From: Bacteroidetes bacterium 37-13
Lineage (GTDB): Bacteria > Bacteroidota > Bacteroidia > Chitinophagales > LD1
DNA length: 64,000 nt
NCBI GenBank assembly: GCA_001897535.1
Contig: MKTC01000029.1
Coordinates: 1-64,000, forward strand
Direction: 5' to 3'
The translations under genes were made by a program, and so were the position numbers. The notes beneath the pieces are model-generated. The model was given only the letters and a program-made list of their open reading frames with translations. It ran no database searches and had not been told where the DNA came from. This document shows positions 42,648 to 51,537 of the stretch, in pieces (positions within the stretch are counted from its first letter, which is position 1; each line of letters begins with the position of its first letter).

Positions 42648-45062
42648 TTACTTTTTCCATTTCAACCGTAAACTATTACTCACTACACTCACACTGCTCA
42701 AAGCCATTGCTGCGCCTGCAATCATCGGGTTGAGCAAGAAGCCATTTATTGGATAAAGAATACCGGCTGCAATGGGGAGGCCAATTACATTGTAGATAAA
42801 TGCCCAAAACAAATTTTGTTTGATGGTGGCTACGGTGTCTTTTGATAGTTTGATAGCTTGTGGTATTTTACTAAGGTCGGATGAAATAATGGTCATTTTG
42901 GCTACGTCCATGGCTATATCGCTTCCCTTGCCCATGGCAATACTTACATCAGCAGTTGCTAATGCGGTACTGTCATTAATTCCGTCCCCAACCATTGCTA
43001 CTACTTTTCCTTTGCTTTGCAATTCTTTTACAAAATCAGCTTTGTGTTGTGGCAATACTTCTGCTTTGTAATGCTGTATGCCTGTTTGTGTAGCAATAGC
43101 TTTTGCAGTAGCCTCATTGTCGCCTGTAAGCATATAGAGGTCAATACCCATATCCTGTAGCTGTTTGATAGCTGCAACGGATGTTTCTTTAATCTTATCT
43201 GAAATAGCAATAACAGCAAGAGCTTGTTTGCTATCAGCAAACCAAATAACTGTTTTAGATAATTGGCCCCATTTATCGGCTTGTTGTTGTAATGTTGTTG
43301 CAATGCTGATATTGTTTTCGGCCAAAAGTTTTTTATTGCCTACAAAATAAGTTTCATTGTTGTATTGTGCTTTGGCTCCTTTACCGGTAATACTCTCAAA
43401 CGCATTTAATCCAACACTTTGCGCCTTCTCGAAATATTTCACCACCGCTTCTGCCAATGGGTGTTCCGATTGTTTTTCGATACTCAATAAAATAGCTACA
43501 GCGGATTCATCATTATTCAACCATTGTATGTCGGTAACCTGTGGACGGCCTTCGGTAATGGTCCCAGTTTTATCTAAAATAATAGTATTTACTTTTTTAG
43601 CCAGCTCCAAACTTTCGGCATCTTTAATTAAGATTCCGTTTTCTGCAGCTTTACCTACACCCACCATAATAGCGGTTGGTGTTGCCAATCCTAGCGCACA
43701 GGGGCAAGCGATAACCAATACCGTAACGGCAGTCATTAATCCTTGTACCACTCCATTTTTTCCACCCAATGCCAACCATACAATAAATGTGAGTATAGCA
43801 ATTGCAATTACTATCGGCACAAAAACACCTGCAATTTTATCTACCAATTTTTGTACAGGTGCTTTACTGCCTTGTGCATCTTGCACCATTTTTACTATTT
43901 GAGCAAGCATGGTTTCTTTACCAACCCTCACTGCTTTAAACTGAAAACTTCCTTTTTGATTAATGGTTCCTGCAAATACTTTTTCGTTTTCTTTTTTCAA
44001 TATAGGTATCGGCTCTCCACTCAGCATACTTTCGTCCACATAAGAGTTGCCCGATAATACCATACCATCAACTGCAATTTTTTCACCCGGTTTTACAAGG
44101 ATAATATCACCCACATTCACAGCTTCAATAGCAGTTTTTTTTTCTGATCCATCTACCAATAAAATTGTTACCGTTTTAGGTTGCAAGCCCATCAATTTTT
44201 TTATGGCAGACGATGTGTTGCCTTTTGCTTTTTCTTCTAATAAGTTGCCTAACAAAATAAAAGCAATCACAACGGCTGCGGCTTCAAAATACACATGCGG
44301 ATGCAAGCCACGCTGATGCCAAAAATCGGTAAACAACATATTGAACACACTAAACAAATAAGCGATGCCCGTACTCAATGCCACCAACGTATCCATATTG
44401 GCAGAGCGATGTTTGGCTTGTTTCCAAGCGTTGATAAAAAAATCTCTGCCTAACCATAGAACCACCGGTGTAGAAAATGCCCACATAATTAAATTGGCGT
44501 AAGGTATTTTCATAAAGAACATACCAATAACCACAACAGGCAAAGAAAGGATGACTGCCCAGATGGTTTTGGTTTTTAGTTTTTGATATTTTTCTGCATG
44601 AATGCTTTCAAGTGTTTCCTGTTGTTTATTTTCTTCTTCAATCAATAAATTATAACCTACGGATTGTACTGCTTTTTGCAGTTTGTCGGCATTGGTCATA
44701 TTGGGAAGAAATTCAACGGTGAGATTTCCTGTGGCAAAATTTACTGACACATTCACTACGCCTTCCTGCTGCTGTGTAATGCTTTCAACACTGCCGGCAC
44801 AAGAAGCACAAGTCATACCTAATACCGGAAAAGTATGTTTTACGGTAGAAACACCATAGCCTAAATCTTTAATAGCTTTTACCGCATCGCTTACTACTTC
44901 ATTATCCTTTACTGTAATAGCAGCCCTGCGGTTGTTCAATTCTACTTTGTGTGATTCGATGCCTTTTACCTGTGCCAGTCCTTTATCAACTATTAAAGCA
45001 CAATGTTCACTCTCTACATTTTCGAGCGGTAGGTAAATGATTTCTTTATTTTGAGTTGCCAT
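42648..45062 (-). CDS. copA: Copper-translocating P-type ATPase
   Basis: 804 residues. The second metal-binding domain has 'GMTCASCAGSV' (Cys85, Cys88). The first (about 1-70) is degenerate, with a single Cys at 21. Eight helices are present, with the transport motif 'CPCALGLATP', the actuator 'LSGEPIPI', the phosphorylation site 'DKTGTITEG', the 'SEHPLAEAV' HP motif and 'GDGINDSTALA'. This is a P1B-1 type pump for monovalent copper or silver efflux from the cytoplasm. No CsoR or CopZ gene lies adjacent. Length is usual for the family. Confidence 0.93.
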   Translation of the reverse strand: MATQNKEIIYLPLENVESEHCALIVDKGLAQVKGIESHKVELNNRRAAITVKDNEVVSDAVKAIKDLGYGVSTVKHTFPVLGMTCASCAGSVESITQQQEGVVNVSVNFATGNLTVEFLPNMTNADKLQKAVQSVGYNLLIEEENKQQETLESIHAEKYQKLKTKTIWAVILSLPVVVIGMFFMKIPYANLIMWAFSTPVVLWLGRDFFINAWKQAKHRSANMDTLVALSTGIAYLFSVFNMLFTDFWHQRGLHPHVYFEAAAVVIAFILLGNLLEEKAKGNTSSAIKKLMGLQPKTVTILLVDGSEKKTAIEAVNVGDIILVKPGEKIAVDGMVLSGNSYVDESMLSGEPIPILKKENEKVFAGTINQKGSFQFKAVRVGKETMLAQIVKMVQDAQGSKAPVQKLVDKIAGVFVPIVIAIAILTFIVWLALGGKNGVVQGLMTAVTVLVIACPCALGLATPTAIMVGVGKAAENGILIKDAESLELAKKVNTIILDKTGTITEGRPQVTDIQWLNNDESAVAILLSIEKQSEHPLAEAVVKYFEKAQSVGLNAFESITGKGAKAQYNNETYFVGNKKLLAENNISIATTLQQQADKWGQLSKTVIWFADSKQALAVIAISDKIKETSVAAIKQLQDMGIDLYMLTGDNEATAKAIATQTGIQHYKAEVLPQHKADFVKELQSKGKVVAMVGDGINDSTALATADVSIAMGKGSDIAMDVAKMTIISSDLSKIPQAIKLSKDTVATIKQNLFWAFIYNVIGLPIAAGILYPINGFLLNPMIAGAAMALSSVSVVSNSLRLKWKK

Positions 45063-45286
45063 GATCTGTTATTTTAATTCGCTATACAAAGTTGGCGATA
45101 TAATCATGAAAGATTGTTGTGGAATTCTGTATCTGATTTGTAATATTTAGCACTTGCCTACCGGTTTTATCTATCCTTTTCAATTCATTTCACTATCTAT
45201 GGTTAAAATAGCGACAGAAGAGTTTCCAATAAACAAATAGACCGCCATCAAATCATATTTACAGTTTTAACTAAGAAAATTTCCAT

Positions 45287-45294
45287 TAGGTTTG
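45287..45294 (+). promoter_or_regulatory. Bacteroidota -7 promoter element (TAnnTTTG)
   Basis: TAGGTTTG matches the consensus and lies 19 bases before the ATG of the PGI/PMI gene. The rest of the 251-base gap 45063-45313 holds nothing else recognisable. Confidence 0.5.
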
Positions 45295-45313
45295 CTGAAC
45301 TAAGTAAGCAAGA

Positions 45314-46300
45314 ATGTTTGATTTAATTGAAGGGTTTCCGCGCCAGTTAGAACATGCGGTTGAAATAGCACATACAGTGAAGTTGAATACAACTTCAAAT
45401 CCTATAAAAAATATTTTAGTGAGTGGTTTGGGAGGTTCAGGAATTGGGGCTTGTGCTGTGGCAGAATTAGTTACAACAGAGTTAAACATTCCTTTAATAG
45501 CCAATAACAGCTACACACTTCCAAAGTTTGTAAATAATGAAACACTAATTATTCTTTCATCTTATTCCGGTAACACTGAAGAAACGGTTGCTGTAGCAAA
45601 AGCTGTGAAAGAAAAAGGGCTTACTGCCATTTGCATCACAAGTGGAGGAAAACTGCAACAGTTAGCAGAAGAATTTAGTTGGGATTGTATTTTAATTCCA
45701 TCAGGAATGCCACCGCGCACTTGCTTTGGCTATTCTGTTATTTTGCAATTGTGTGTTTTAAATCAATTTGGACTCATCTCAAATGAGTTTAAAAAAGAGG
45801 CGCAATCAACAGCACTTTTATTAAAGAAGGAACAAGAAAATATGCAGCAATCTGCTACACAGTTTGCTTCAGCTTTAAACGGAAAAATATTTGCATTGTT
45901 TGCAGATCAGTGTTTCCAAAGTTTAGTGGTGAGAGCAAAGCAGCAGTTCAACGAAAATTCAAAATCACTTTGCTGGGCTAATGTTTTTCCCGAGTTTAAT
46001 CATAATGAATTAGTTGCTTGGCGCGGTAATAGAAGTAATGTTCCTGTTTTATTATTTAGAAGCAATTACGAGTATCAAAGAAACCAACTGCGAATGGCTT
46101 TTAGTAAAGAAGTGATAGAAAATACCGGAGCCGATATTTTAGAAATTGAAGCAAAAGGGAATACCATTTTTGAACAATACTTTTATCATATCCATTTAGT
46201 AGATTGGATGTCTTTTTACTTGGCAGAATTACAACATTTTAACCCAATGGAAATTGATGTTTTAAATAAGCTGAAAGCACATCTCGCAAGTATTCAATAA
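45314..46300 (+). CDS. Bifunctional phosphoglucose/phosphomannose isomerase
   Basis: 328 residues with a double SIS-domain layout. Motifs: 'VSGLGGSGIGACAVAELV' at the first sugar-phosphate site, 'LIILSSYSGNTEETVAVA', 'IPSGMPPRTCFGYS' and 'VFPEFNHNELVAW'; the last holds the Glu and His used in isomerisation in the archaeal-type PGI/PMI family. It interconverts glucose-6-P or mannose-6-P with fructose-6-P and could feed nucleotide-sugar synthesis for the nearby glycan locus. It is the first gene of a plus-strand run reaching to 48422. Confidence 0.88.
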   Translation: MFDLIEGFPRQLEHAVEIAHTVKLNTTSNPIKNILVSGLGGSGIGACAVAELVTTELNIPLIANNSYTLPKFVNNETLIILSSYSGNTEETVAVAKAVKEKGLTAICITSGGKLQQLAEEFSWDCILIPSGMPPRTCFGYSVILQLCVLNQFGLISNEFKKEAQSTALLLKKEQENMQQSATQFASALNGKIFALFADQCFQSLVVRAKQQFNENSKSLCWANVFPEFNHNELVAWRGNRSNVPVLLFRSNYEYQRNQLRMAFSKEVIENTGADILEIEAKGNTIFEQYFYHIHLVDWMSFYLAELQHFNPMEIDVLNKLKAHLASIQ

Positions 46301-46327
46301 CTGAATTTTTTAGAAAATAATTATACC

Positions 46328-46336
46328 AAAAGGAGA
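46328..46336 (+). promoter_or_regulatory. Strong Shine-Dalgarno-like site
   Basis: AAAAGGAGA lies 8 bases before the ATG at 46345. Most genes in this window have no such purine-rich site, so this one stands out and fixes the start of the aminotransferase. Confidence 0.55.
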
Positions 46337-46344
46337 TTTTTAAA

Positions 46345-47538
46345 ATGCCTAAACTTTCAAATAAAGGTAATGCAATGCCCGCTTCGCCAATAAGGAAATT
46401 AGCGCCTTATGCAGAAGCAGCAAAGAAAAAAGGAGTCAATATTTTTCACTTAAATATTGGACAACCAGATATAGAAACGCCTGAAAAATTTTGGGAAGAA
46501 TTAAAGCACATGGATATGAAAGTGCTTTCTTATGCGCCAAGCGATGGCTACCCGGTTTACAAACAACAATTTGCTAAATACTACAACTCTGTTGGCATTA
46601 ATGTGTCTTCAGAAAATTTTATGATAACCAATGGTGGAAGTGAGGCACTGCTTTTTACCATGATGAGTGTTTTAAATGAAGGGGAAGAAATTATTATTCC
46701 CGAGCCGATGTATGCCAATTATATTGGCTTTGCACATGCTGGAAATATTCGCGTTAAACCTATTTCCACATCAATAGAAAATGGATTTGCATTACCCGAA
46801 ATTGCTTCGTTTGAGAAACTGATAACCGACAAAACAAAAGCAATTTTAATTTGCAATCCAAACAACCCAACAGGTTATTTATACAGCGAAGCAGAACTGC
46901 AAACGCTGCGTGAATTATGCTTAAAGTACGATTTGTTTTTGATTGTAGATGAAGTTTACCGCGAGTTTGTGTACGAAGGAAAAAAACATTTCTCTGCCTT
47001 AAATTTAAAAGATGTTGAGCAAAATGTAATTGTAATTGATTCTATAAGCAAACGCTTTTCAGCTTGCGGTGCACGCATTGGCGCAATAGTTACGCGCAAC
47101 AAAGAAATGCTTGCCGTAGCATTAAAATTCGGACAAGCACGATTAAGCCCGCCATCGCTTGGGCAATTAGCCGGAGCGGCACTATTTGATTTGCCAGCTT
47201 CTTACTACCAAAAAGTAGTGGAAGAATATGCTGAAAGAAGAAATGTGTTAGTAGAAAAATTAAATGCAATTGACGGTGTGAAATGTCCAAACCCCGGTGG
47301 TGCATTTTATTGCGTGGCAGAATTGCCGGTAGAAAATGCCGAAGATTTTTGCCAATGGATGCTTGAGCATTTTTCTTACAAAAACAGTACTGTTATGATG
47401 GCTCCTGCTTCAGGTTTTTACAGCACCGAAACAAGCGGAAAAAACCAAGTGCGCATTGCTTATGTACTTAACCAAACCGATTTAATTGCGGCATTAGAAT
47501 GTTTGGCAGAAGGCTTAAAAGCTTATCGCAAAAAATAG
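46345..47538 (+). CDS. Class I/II pyridoxal-phosphate aminotransferase
   Basis: 397 residues. The cofactor Lys is Lys236 in 'IDSISKRFSACGARIGAIV'; other marks are 'NGGSEALLFTM', 'ICNPNNPTGYLYSE', 'IVDEVYREFVYEG' and the late Arg in 'NQVRIAYVLN' that binds the substrate carboxylate. This is an aspartate aminotransferase-like (fold type I) enzyme of the AspC/PatA group; the amino-donor range is not evident. Preceded by a good ribosome-binding site and followed after 8 bases by a small secreted protein. Confidence 0.88.
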   Translation: MPKLSNKGNAMPASPIRKLAPYAEAAKKKGVNIFHLNIGQPDIETPEKFWEELKHMDMKVLSYAPSDGYPVYKQQFAKYYNSVGINVSSENFMITNGGSEALLFTMMSVLNEGEEIIIPEPMYANYIGFAHAGNIRVKPISTSIENGFALPEIASFEKLITDKTKAILICNPNNPTGYLYSEAELQTLRELCLKYDLFLIVDEVYREFVYEGKKHFSALNLKDVEQNVIVIDSISKRFSACGARIGAIVTRNKEMLAVALKFGQARLSPPSLGQLAGAALFDLPASYYQKVVEEYAERRNVLVEKLNAIDGVKCPNPGGAFYCVAELPVENAEDFCQWMLEHFSYKNSTVMMAPASGFYSTETSGKNQVRIAYVLNQTDLIAALECLAEGLKAYRKK

Positions 47539-47546
47539 CTTTTAGA

Positions 47547-47897
47547 ATGAAAAAATATATCGTTTTGCTTTTTGTTTTATGTGTTTCGCAGTTTGCATTA
47601 AAAGCACAATTCAAATGGACAGAAACCATTAAAAATCAAAAGGGAATTGTGCGTGTTTTAGACGAAGAAATTACTGTAATAACTTTAGTAGATAACGATA
47701 GCAAACGCTTTGTGAGTTCACAACTTCCACAAGATTGGAAGCAAGACGGACTGCGGTTTACCTTTACTGGAAAGATTGGTGAAATCCCTCCCAATTATCG
47801 TGTTGCCGGTACTCCGCTTAATTTAATTTGTATCAGCACTTCAAAAAAGGAAGCAAATAAATTCAACCTAATTAGGCGTAAAATAAAATTTAACTAA
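47547..47897 (+). CDS. Small secreted protein of unknown function
   Basis: 116 residues from ATG 47547, which begins a clean signal peptide ('MKKYIVLLFVLCVSQFALKAQF'). A longer TTG start at 47499 would overlap the aminotransferase. The mature part of about 95 residues is beta-rich and ends with basic residues ('NLIRRKIKFN'). No family was recognised. Its stop abuts the ATG of the gamma-carbonic anhydrase gene, so it belongs to this run of genes. Confidence 0.75.
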   Translation: MKKYIVLLFVLCVSQFALKAQFKWTETIKNQKGIVRVLDEEITVITLVDNDSKRFVSSQLPQDWKQDGLRFTFTGKIGEIPPNYRVAGTPLNLICISTSKKEANKFNLIRRKIKFN

Positions 47898-48422
47898 ATG
47901 GCAATAATACTTCCTGTTCGCGGCTTCATACCTCAATTTGGCGATAATTGTTGGCTTGCGCCAAATGCAACTATCACCGGTGAAGTGAGCATGGGAAACG
48001 ATTGCAGCGTATGGTTTAATGCTGTAGTGCGCGGTGATGTACATTACATCAAAATAGGGAACAAAGTAAATATTCAAGATGGCGCAATTATACACGCTAC
48101 TTACCAGCAAGCACCAACTGAAATTGGCAACTTTGTGAGCATCGGGCATCGCGCCATTGTGCATGGTTGCACGGTGATGCAAAACACGCTAATCGGTATG
48201 GGGGCTATTGTGATGGATAAAGCTGTGGTTGAAGAAAATGCAATCGTAGCAGCAGGCGCGGTGGTGAGCGAAAAAACAATCGTGAAAAGTGGCTGGATTT
48301 ATGCCGGCATTCCCGCTAAACCGCTAAAACAAGTAGATGAAAAAAACTTTAAACATTTAATTGAGCGCATTGGCAACAACTACGCCATGTATGCTTCTTG
48401 GTATAAAGAAGAAATAAAATAG
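47898..48422 (+). CDS. Gamma-carbonic anhydrase family hexapeptide protein
   Basis: 174 residues. A left-handed beta-helix with the three metal-binding His visible: 'IIHATYQ', 'SIGHRAIVHGCTV' (two His). 'SVWFNAVVRGDVHYIKIGNKVNIQDGAIIH' is the family signature. Close in type to YrdA/PaaY; members bind zinc or iron and either hydrate CO2 or act in CoA-thioester housekeeping. Length fits. Adjacent to the preceding stop, so co-transcribed. Confidence 0.87.
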   Translation: MAIILPVRGFIPQFGDNCWLAPNATITGEVSMGNDCSVWFNAVVRGDVHYIKIGNKVNIQDGAIIHATYQQAPTEIGNFVSIGHRAIVHGCTVMQNTLIGMGAIVMDKAVVEENAIVAAGAVVSEKTIVKSGWIYAGIPAKPLKQVDEKNFKHLIERIGNNYAMYASWYKEEIK

Positions 48423-48460
48423 CAATGTTTTATACTACTTTAAGAAAGGAAATATTGTTG

Positions 48461-48468
48461 TACTTTTG
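48461..48468 (+). promoter_or_regulatory. Bacteroidota -7 promoter element (TAnnTTTG)
   Basis: TACTTTTG, followed by CAACC, lies 11 bases before the MATE ATG and is one of the best consensus matches in the window. Confidence 0.55.
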
Positions 48469-48479
48469 CAACCCAAATT

Positions 48480-49811
48480 ATGCTTTCTGAAGCAAAAAAT
48501 ACAGTACAGTTAGCGCTTCCAATTATACTTGGTGAGTTAGCGCAAATGAGTTTGCATATAATTGATACTGCGATGGTAGGAAGTGTTAGCTATAAGCATT
48601 TAGCTGCCGCATCGCTTGTAATGAATACTATAAATATTCCTTTTGTAGTAGGTATCGGCATTACCATTTCTATGTCGCAAATGGTATCTATGGCTTATGG
48701 AAAAAAAGACAAACAGTTGGTTTCGCATTACTTTTTTAATGGAGTAGTATTATGCACAATTGTGGCATTATTTATTTCACTATCGTTAGTATTTGGAAAA
48801 AACATTATCGGGTATTTTAAGCAAGATCCGGAGGTTGTGGCATTAGCACTGCCCTTTATGAGCATCATGTCTTTTTCTTTAATTCCCATGCTGCTTTTTA
48901 TGACTTTAAAGCAATTTACTGATGGCTTGGAATATACACGCACAGCGATGTTACTTTCTCTACTATCACTGCCGATAAATATTTTTCTGAATTGGATATT
49001 GATATTTGGCAATTTAGGATTTCCAAGATTAGAATTGATAGGCGCTGGTTACGCTACTTTAGCCACTCGCACACTTATCTTTATGGCATTGTTAGCTGTG
49101 GTGTTGTATCATAAAACTTTTAGGCGATATATGGCAGTAGCCAAAACACAATGGTATTTATCGCGAAAAACATTCGGAGAACTACTGTATATTGGCATTC
49201 CCAGCAGTTTGCAAATAGGCATGGAAGCCGGAGCTTTTGCCGTTTCAAGTATTATGATTGGCACCATTAGCGCCAAAGCTTTAGCAGCACACCAAATAGC
49301 ACTAAGCTGTGCTTCATTCACCTTTATGGTATCAATGGGATTATCGCAAGCAGGCTCTATACGAACCAGTAATGCCTTTGGTAATTATAATTGGCAGAAA
49401 ATTGTACTCATTGGAAAAGGAAGTATTGTTACAGCTTTGAGTTATGGCATTTTTTGTATGCTTCTTTTTGCTTCATTGCACAAAATAATTCCTACTTGGT
49501 TTAACGATAACTTAGATGTGGTTATTGAAGCATCTACACTGTTACTGCTTGCTTCAATATTTCAAGTTTCTGATAGCATGCAAACAGTTTGTGCCGGGTT
49601 ATTGCGTGGCATTAAAGATGTGAAAATACCTACTGTTTTTGTAGCGCTTGCTTACTGGGTTTTAGGATTGCCAATTGGTTATTTCCTTGCATTCCATTTC
49701 GGCTTGGGAGCTAATGGAATTTGGTTAGGTTTTATTATAGGACTAACTTTTTCGGCTATAACATTATGTATTAGGTTTCTTTCAATAAGCAAGAAACACT
49801 TCAAAAATTGA
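48480..49811 (+). CDS. MATE family multidrug/cation efflux transporter
   Basis: 443 residues with twelve helices in two halves. The N-terminal 'LALPIILGELAQMSLHIIDTAMVG' and the matching C-terminal half ('IGIPSSLQIGMEAGAFAVSSIMIG', 'ALAAHQIALSCASFTFMVSMGLSQAGSIR') are standard for DinF/NorM-type MATE pumps, which expel drugs or metabolites in exchange for Na+ or H+. Length is normal. It has its own promoter-like element. Confidence 0.9.
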   Translation: MLSEAKNTVQLALPIILGELAQMSLHIIDTAMVGSVSYKHLAAASLVMNTINIPFVVGIGITISMSQMVSMAYGKKDKQLVSHYFFNGVVLCTIVALFISLSLVFGKNIIGYFKQDPEVVALALPFMSIMSFSLIPMLLFMTLKQFTDGLEYTRTAMLLSLLSLPINIFLNWILIFGNLGFPRLELIGAGYATLATRTLIFMALLAVVLYHKTFRRYMAVAKTQWYLSRKTFGELLYIGIPSSLQIGMEAGAFAVSSIMIGTISAKALAAHQIALSCASFTFMVSMGLSQAGSIRTSNAFGNYNWQKIVLIGKGSIVTALSYGIFCMLLFASLHKIIPTWFNDNLDVVIEASTLLLLASIFQVSDSMQTVCAGLLRGIKDVKIPTVFVALAYWVLGLPIGYFLAFHFGLGANGIWLGFIIGLTFSAITLCIRFLSISKKHFKN

Positions 49812-49827
49812 GTATTAAGTTGTGCAA

Positions 49828-51384
49828 TTATTTGCTACTTAATGTTACTACAGGAACTAAAACTTCTTCTAACGAAATTCCGCCATGCTGAAAAGTATTT
49901 CTATAAAAATTCGCGAAGTGATTGTAGTTATTTTGGTAAACCAAATAGTTACTTTCTTTCGCAAAAATATAGGAAGAAGTAAGGTTCCCTTTCGGCAATA
50001 AAATTTCATCAGGGTTTTTTACGGCAAATACATCTTTTTCTTCGTAAGCTAAATTTTTTCCTGTTTTGTAACGAATATTGGTAGTAGTTTGGCGGTCGCC
50101 AATGCACTTGCTCGGATTTTTTACGCGCACAGTTCCGTGGTCGGTGGTAACCAACACATTCACATTTTTATCTGCAATTTTCTTTAGTGCATTTTGCAAT
50201 GGCGAATGGTCGAACCAACTCACTGCCAACGAGCGATAAGCTGCTTCATCGCTGGCAAGTTCTTTCAATACCTCCATTTCGGTGCGGGCGTGGCTAAGCA
50301 TATCCACAAAATTGTAAACAATAACAGTGAGCTTATTGTTTAAGTAATTGAGCATGTTGTTTTCCAAAGCTTCGCCATCGCGGTGGTTGGTTATTTTTAT
50401 GTATTGGTGTTTTATTTCATCGCGAAAAGTTCGCTTGAGCAAATCGCCTAAAAAGAAATCTTCATTCAGGTTTTTGCCTTCTTCTTCATCGTCCATTATC
50501 CAGCGGTCAGGAAATTTTTTCTGAATTTCTAAAGGCATCATTCCTGCAAAAATTGCATTGCGCGAATACTGTGTAACGGTTGGCAAAATGCTGTAAAAAA
50601 TATCTTCTTCTTCCATTCTAAAAAGATTGGTCATTGCCGGCTGAATGGCTTTCCACTGGTCGAAGCGAAGGTTATCTATTAGAATTAAAAACGTTGGCTT
50701 GTCTTCTTTTAAAAGGCTGAATAATTTATTTTTAAGTAGTGAATGGCTCATTACCGGAGCATCATTTGGTGCTTCATTCTTCAACCAAGTTCTATAATTT
50801 TTAGTTATAAATTTGTTGAACTCTTTATTGGCTTCATCTTTCTGGGCATTAAAAACTTCTTTCATTTGCCCTGCATCAGAATTGTCTAATTCTATTTCCC
50901 AGTACACCAATTTTTTATACAAATCTGCCCATTGGTTAAAGTCCAAATTATCTTGCATGTGCATGAAAAGCGCCTGAAATTCCTTTTGATAATTTGAAGA
51001 AGTTTTTTCGCTAATTAAGCGGCTACTGTCTATCACCTTTTTGAGTGTTGAAAGTATTTGCTGCGGCTTCACTGGCTTAATTAAATAATCTGAAATTTGT
51101 GAGCCGATGGCATCTTCCATCAGGTTTTCTTCTTCATTTTTTGTTATCATCACACATGGCAGGTGCGAATGTTTTTCTTTGATGCGCAAAAGTGTTTCCA
51201 AGCCGGTTAAACCGGGCATACTTTCATCTAAAAATACAACATCAATAGCTTCGGTTTCTACTTTGTCTAAAGCATCTTTTCCATTGGTAACCGAAATTAC
51301 TTCGTAGCCTTTTTCCTTTAAGTATAAAATTGATGGTTTGAACATATCAATTTCATCATCTGCCCACAAAATTTTTATTGCCAT
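49828..51384 (-). CDS. porX: PorX-type response regulator with PglZ domain
   Basis: 518 residues. The receiver domain (1-120) has the acidic pair 'WADDE', phosphoacceptor Asp53 ('VVFLDESMPG'), 'MITKNEEE' and 'DYLIKPVKP'. A helical linker follows, then a PglZ alkaline-phosphatase-like domain (about 200-515) with 'FLILIDNLRFDQW', 'ILPTVTQYSRNAIFAGM', 'FVDMLSHAR' and 'LVTTDHGTVRVKNP', the metal ligands of that fold. This exact fusion is PorX, the two-component regulator of T9SS genes in Porphyromonas; its PglZ domain cleaves cyclic oligonucleotides in later work. Its presence here fits the adhesin module at 1-15 kb. Upstream lies an unusual double-hairpin leader. Confidence 0.92.
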   Translation of the reverse strand: MAIKILWADDEIDMFKPSILYLKEKGYEVISVTNGKDALDKVETEAIDVVFLDESMPGLTGLETLLRIKEKHSHLPCVMITKNEEENLMEDAIGSQISDYLIKPVKPQQILSTLKKVIDSSRLISEKTSSNYQKEFQALFMHMQDNLDFNQWADLYKKLVYWEIELDNSDAGQMKEVFNAQKDEANKEFNKFITKNYRTWLKNEAPNDAPVMSHSLLKNKLFSLLKEDKPTFLILIDNLRFDQWKAIQPAMTNLFRMEEEDIFYSILPTVTQYSRNAIFAGMMPLEIQKKFPDRWIMDDEEEGKNLNEDFFLGDLLKRTFRDEIKHQYIKITNHRDGEALENNMLNYLNNKLTVIVYNFVDMLSHARTEMEVLKELASDEAAYRSLAVSWFDHSPLQNALKKIADKNVNVLVTTDHGTVRVKNPSKCIGDRQTTTNIRYKTGKNLAYEEKDVFAVKNPDEILLPKGNLTSSYIFAKESNYLVYQNNYNHFANFYRNTFQHGGISLEEVLVPVVTLSSK

Positions 51385-51412
51385 ATTCTTAGATTTTAAT
51401 CACTAATTAAAA

Positions 51413-51494
51413 AAGGAGTAACACTTTTAAAACAAAAAAAGTTGTGCTTTTCACTCCTTGCGTATTTCAAGTACGAGTTTACAAAACACAACTT
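51413..51494 (-). promoter_or_regulatory. Interleaved hairpins between the OmpR-type regulator and porX
   Basis: Read on the minus strand, arm 1L (51494-51483) pairs with 1R (51451-51439) over 12 positions with a one-base bulge, and 1R is followed by a T run. Arm 2L (51459-51453) pairs with 2R (51419-51413) over 7 bp and is followed by six T. The arms are interleaved (1L, 2L, 1R, 2R). Either may be the terminator of the upstream regulator gene; together they look like an attenuator or pseudoknot in the porX leader. No ORF occupies 51385-51537. Confidence 0.5.
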
Positions 51495-51537
51495 CTTTAA
51501 ACGCATTTCAATATTCTGAAACGCTAAATTCTGTTTA

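Noticed and set aside
43357-43902. 181-codon plus-strand ORF
   Set aside because: Antisense to copA; no domain, and the sense frame encodes conserved P-type ATPase motifs.
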